A stretch of 12,960 bases of DNA. Origin: Methanobacteriota archaeon (GTDB taxonomy: Archaea; Methanobacteriota; Methanobacteria; Methanobacteriales; Methanobacteriaceae). Of this stretch, positions 12,841 through 12,960 are shown one piece after another (the stretch's first letter is position 1; every line of letters starts with the position of its first letter). The notes under the pieces were generated by a model. It made no database searches. It saw nothing but the letters and a program-made list of their open reading frames with translations, and had not been told where the DNA came from. Position numbers and translations under genes: made by a program. The stretch is taken from assembly GCA_023436175.1 (NCBI GenBank), contig JAEZKE010000108.1:1-12960 (forward strand), read 5' to 3'.

Positions 12841-12960
12841 GTATGCCGAGAGTAACCCACCTCCTGTTTTAGCAGCATTCATCTATGCGAGCTACCTCTG
12901 CCTCATACAGGATTCATCGACAGTATTTGCCCTTACATCCCACGAAATGGCCGTTTCACC
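12841..12960 (-). ncRNA. rnpB: RNase P RNA, 3' part (5' end outside window)
   Basis: This is the catalytic RNA of RNase P, which trims the 5' leader from tRNA precursors. On the minus strand the segment holds the conserved 3' core. GGTGAAACGG stands at the right edge, then GGGATGTAAGGGCAAA, CTGTCGATGAATCC and the hallmark ATAGATGAATG near the 3' end. The P4-forming segment ACAGGAGGTGGGTTAC follows, corresponding to the bacterial ACAGAACCCGGCTTAT. The last stretch, CTCTCGGCATACCCC, would pair with the missing 5' end as helix P1. The 5' two thirds lie beyond 12960. The exact 3' end is placed by eye, just before the hairpin at 12815-12839. Confidence 0.85.

Overview
The window looks like chromosomal DNA of a methanogenic archaeon, most likely of the order Methanobacteriales (Methanobacterium-like). 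The DNA is AT-rich and start codons are preceded by GGAG/GGTGA-type ribosome binding sites. Promoters have archaeal BRE/TATA form (AAAGATTTATATA occurs twice). Gene content fits: a hydrogenase maturation factor, a coenzyme F420-family oxidoreductase, a cysteine-rich DUF2769-type protein, a wall-directed transglutaminase-like secreted protein, an Hsp70 system of the insert-lacking type, and the 3' part of an RNase P RNA.

Layout. 1-310 is an array of small triloop hairpins. 443-2752 is hypF. 2753-3479 is a gene-free stretch with a small relative of the array and a good promoter. 3480-4454 encodes a secreted protein with a peptidoglycan-binding-like domain and a Cys-His-Asp transglutaminase-like domain, closed by a terminator. 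4698-5171 (minus) is a winged-helix regulator divergent from grpE (5392-5907), dnaK (5973-7850) and dnaJ (8204-9346). A terminator and a degenerate hairpin array separate dnaK from dnaJ. 9414-10376 (minus) is an F420-dependent LLM oxidoreductase, divergent from a 10-cysteine protein (10552-10821). A perfect 12-bp inverted repeat spans the region between them. 11201-11569 is a small carboxymuconolactone decarboxylase/AhpD-fold protein whose stop codon overlaps that of a convergent GAP/Sap-family membrane protein gene (11566-12248, minus). That gene is broken by one missing base near 12185. A fourth hairpin array (12458-12610) follows, then more hairpins, and rnpB enters from the right edge on the minus strand.

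How the genes fit together. GrpE, DnaK and DnaJ form one chaperone machine, and the divergent regulator is the obvious candidate for its local control. HypF serves [NiFe]-hydrogenase assembly and the LLM enzyme would use reduced or oxidised F420; both fit methanogen energy metabolism. The rest are unrelated single genes.

The most unusual content is the family of hairpin arrays in four gaps. Arm sequences differ, loops are nearly always three bases, short linkers are conserved, arm changes are compensated, and some hairpins sit inside the stems of others. Two genes also show a strong Shine-Dalgarno sequence placed seven bases before an in-frame ATT.
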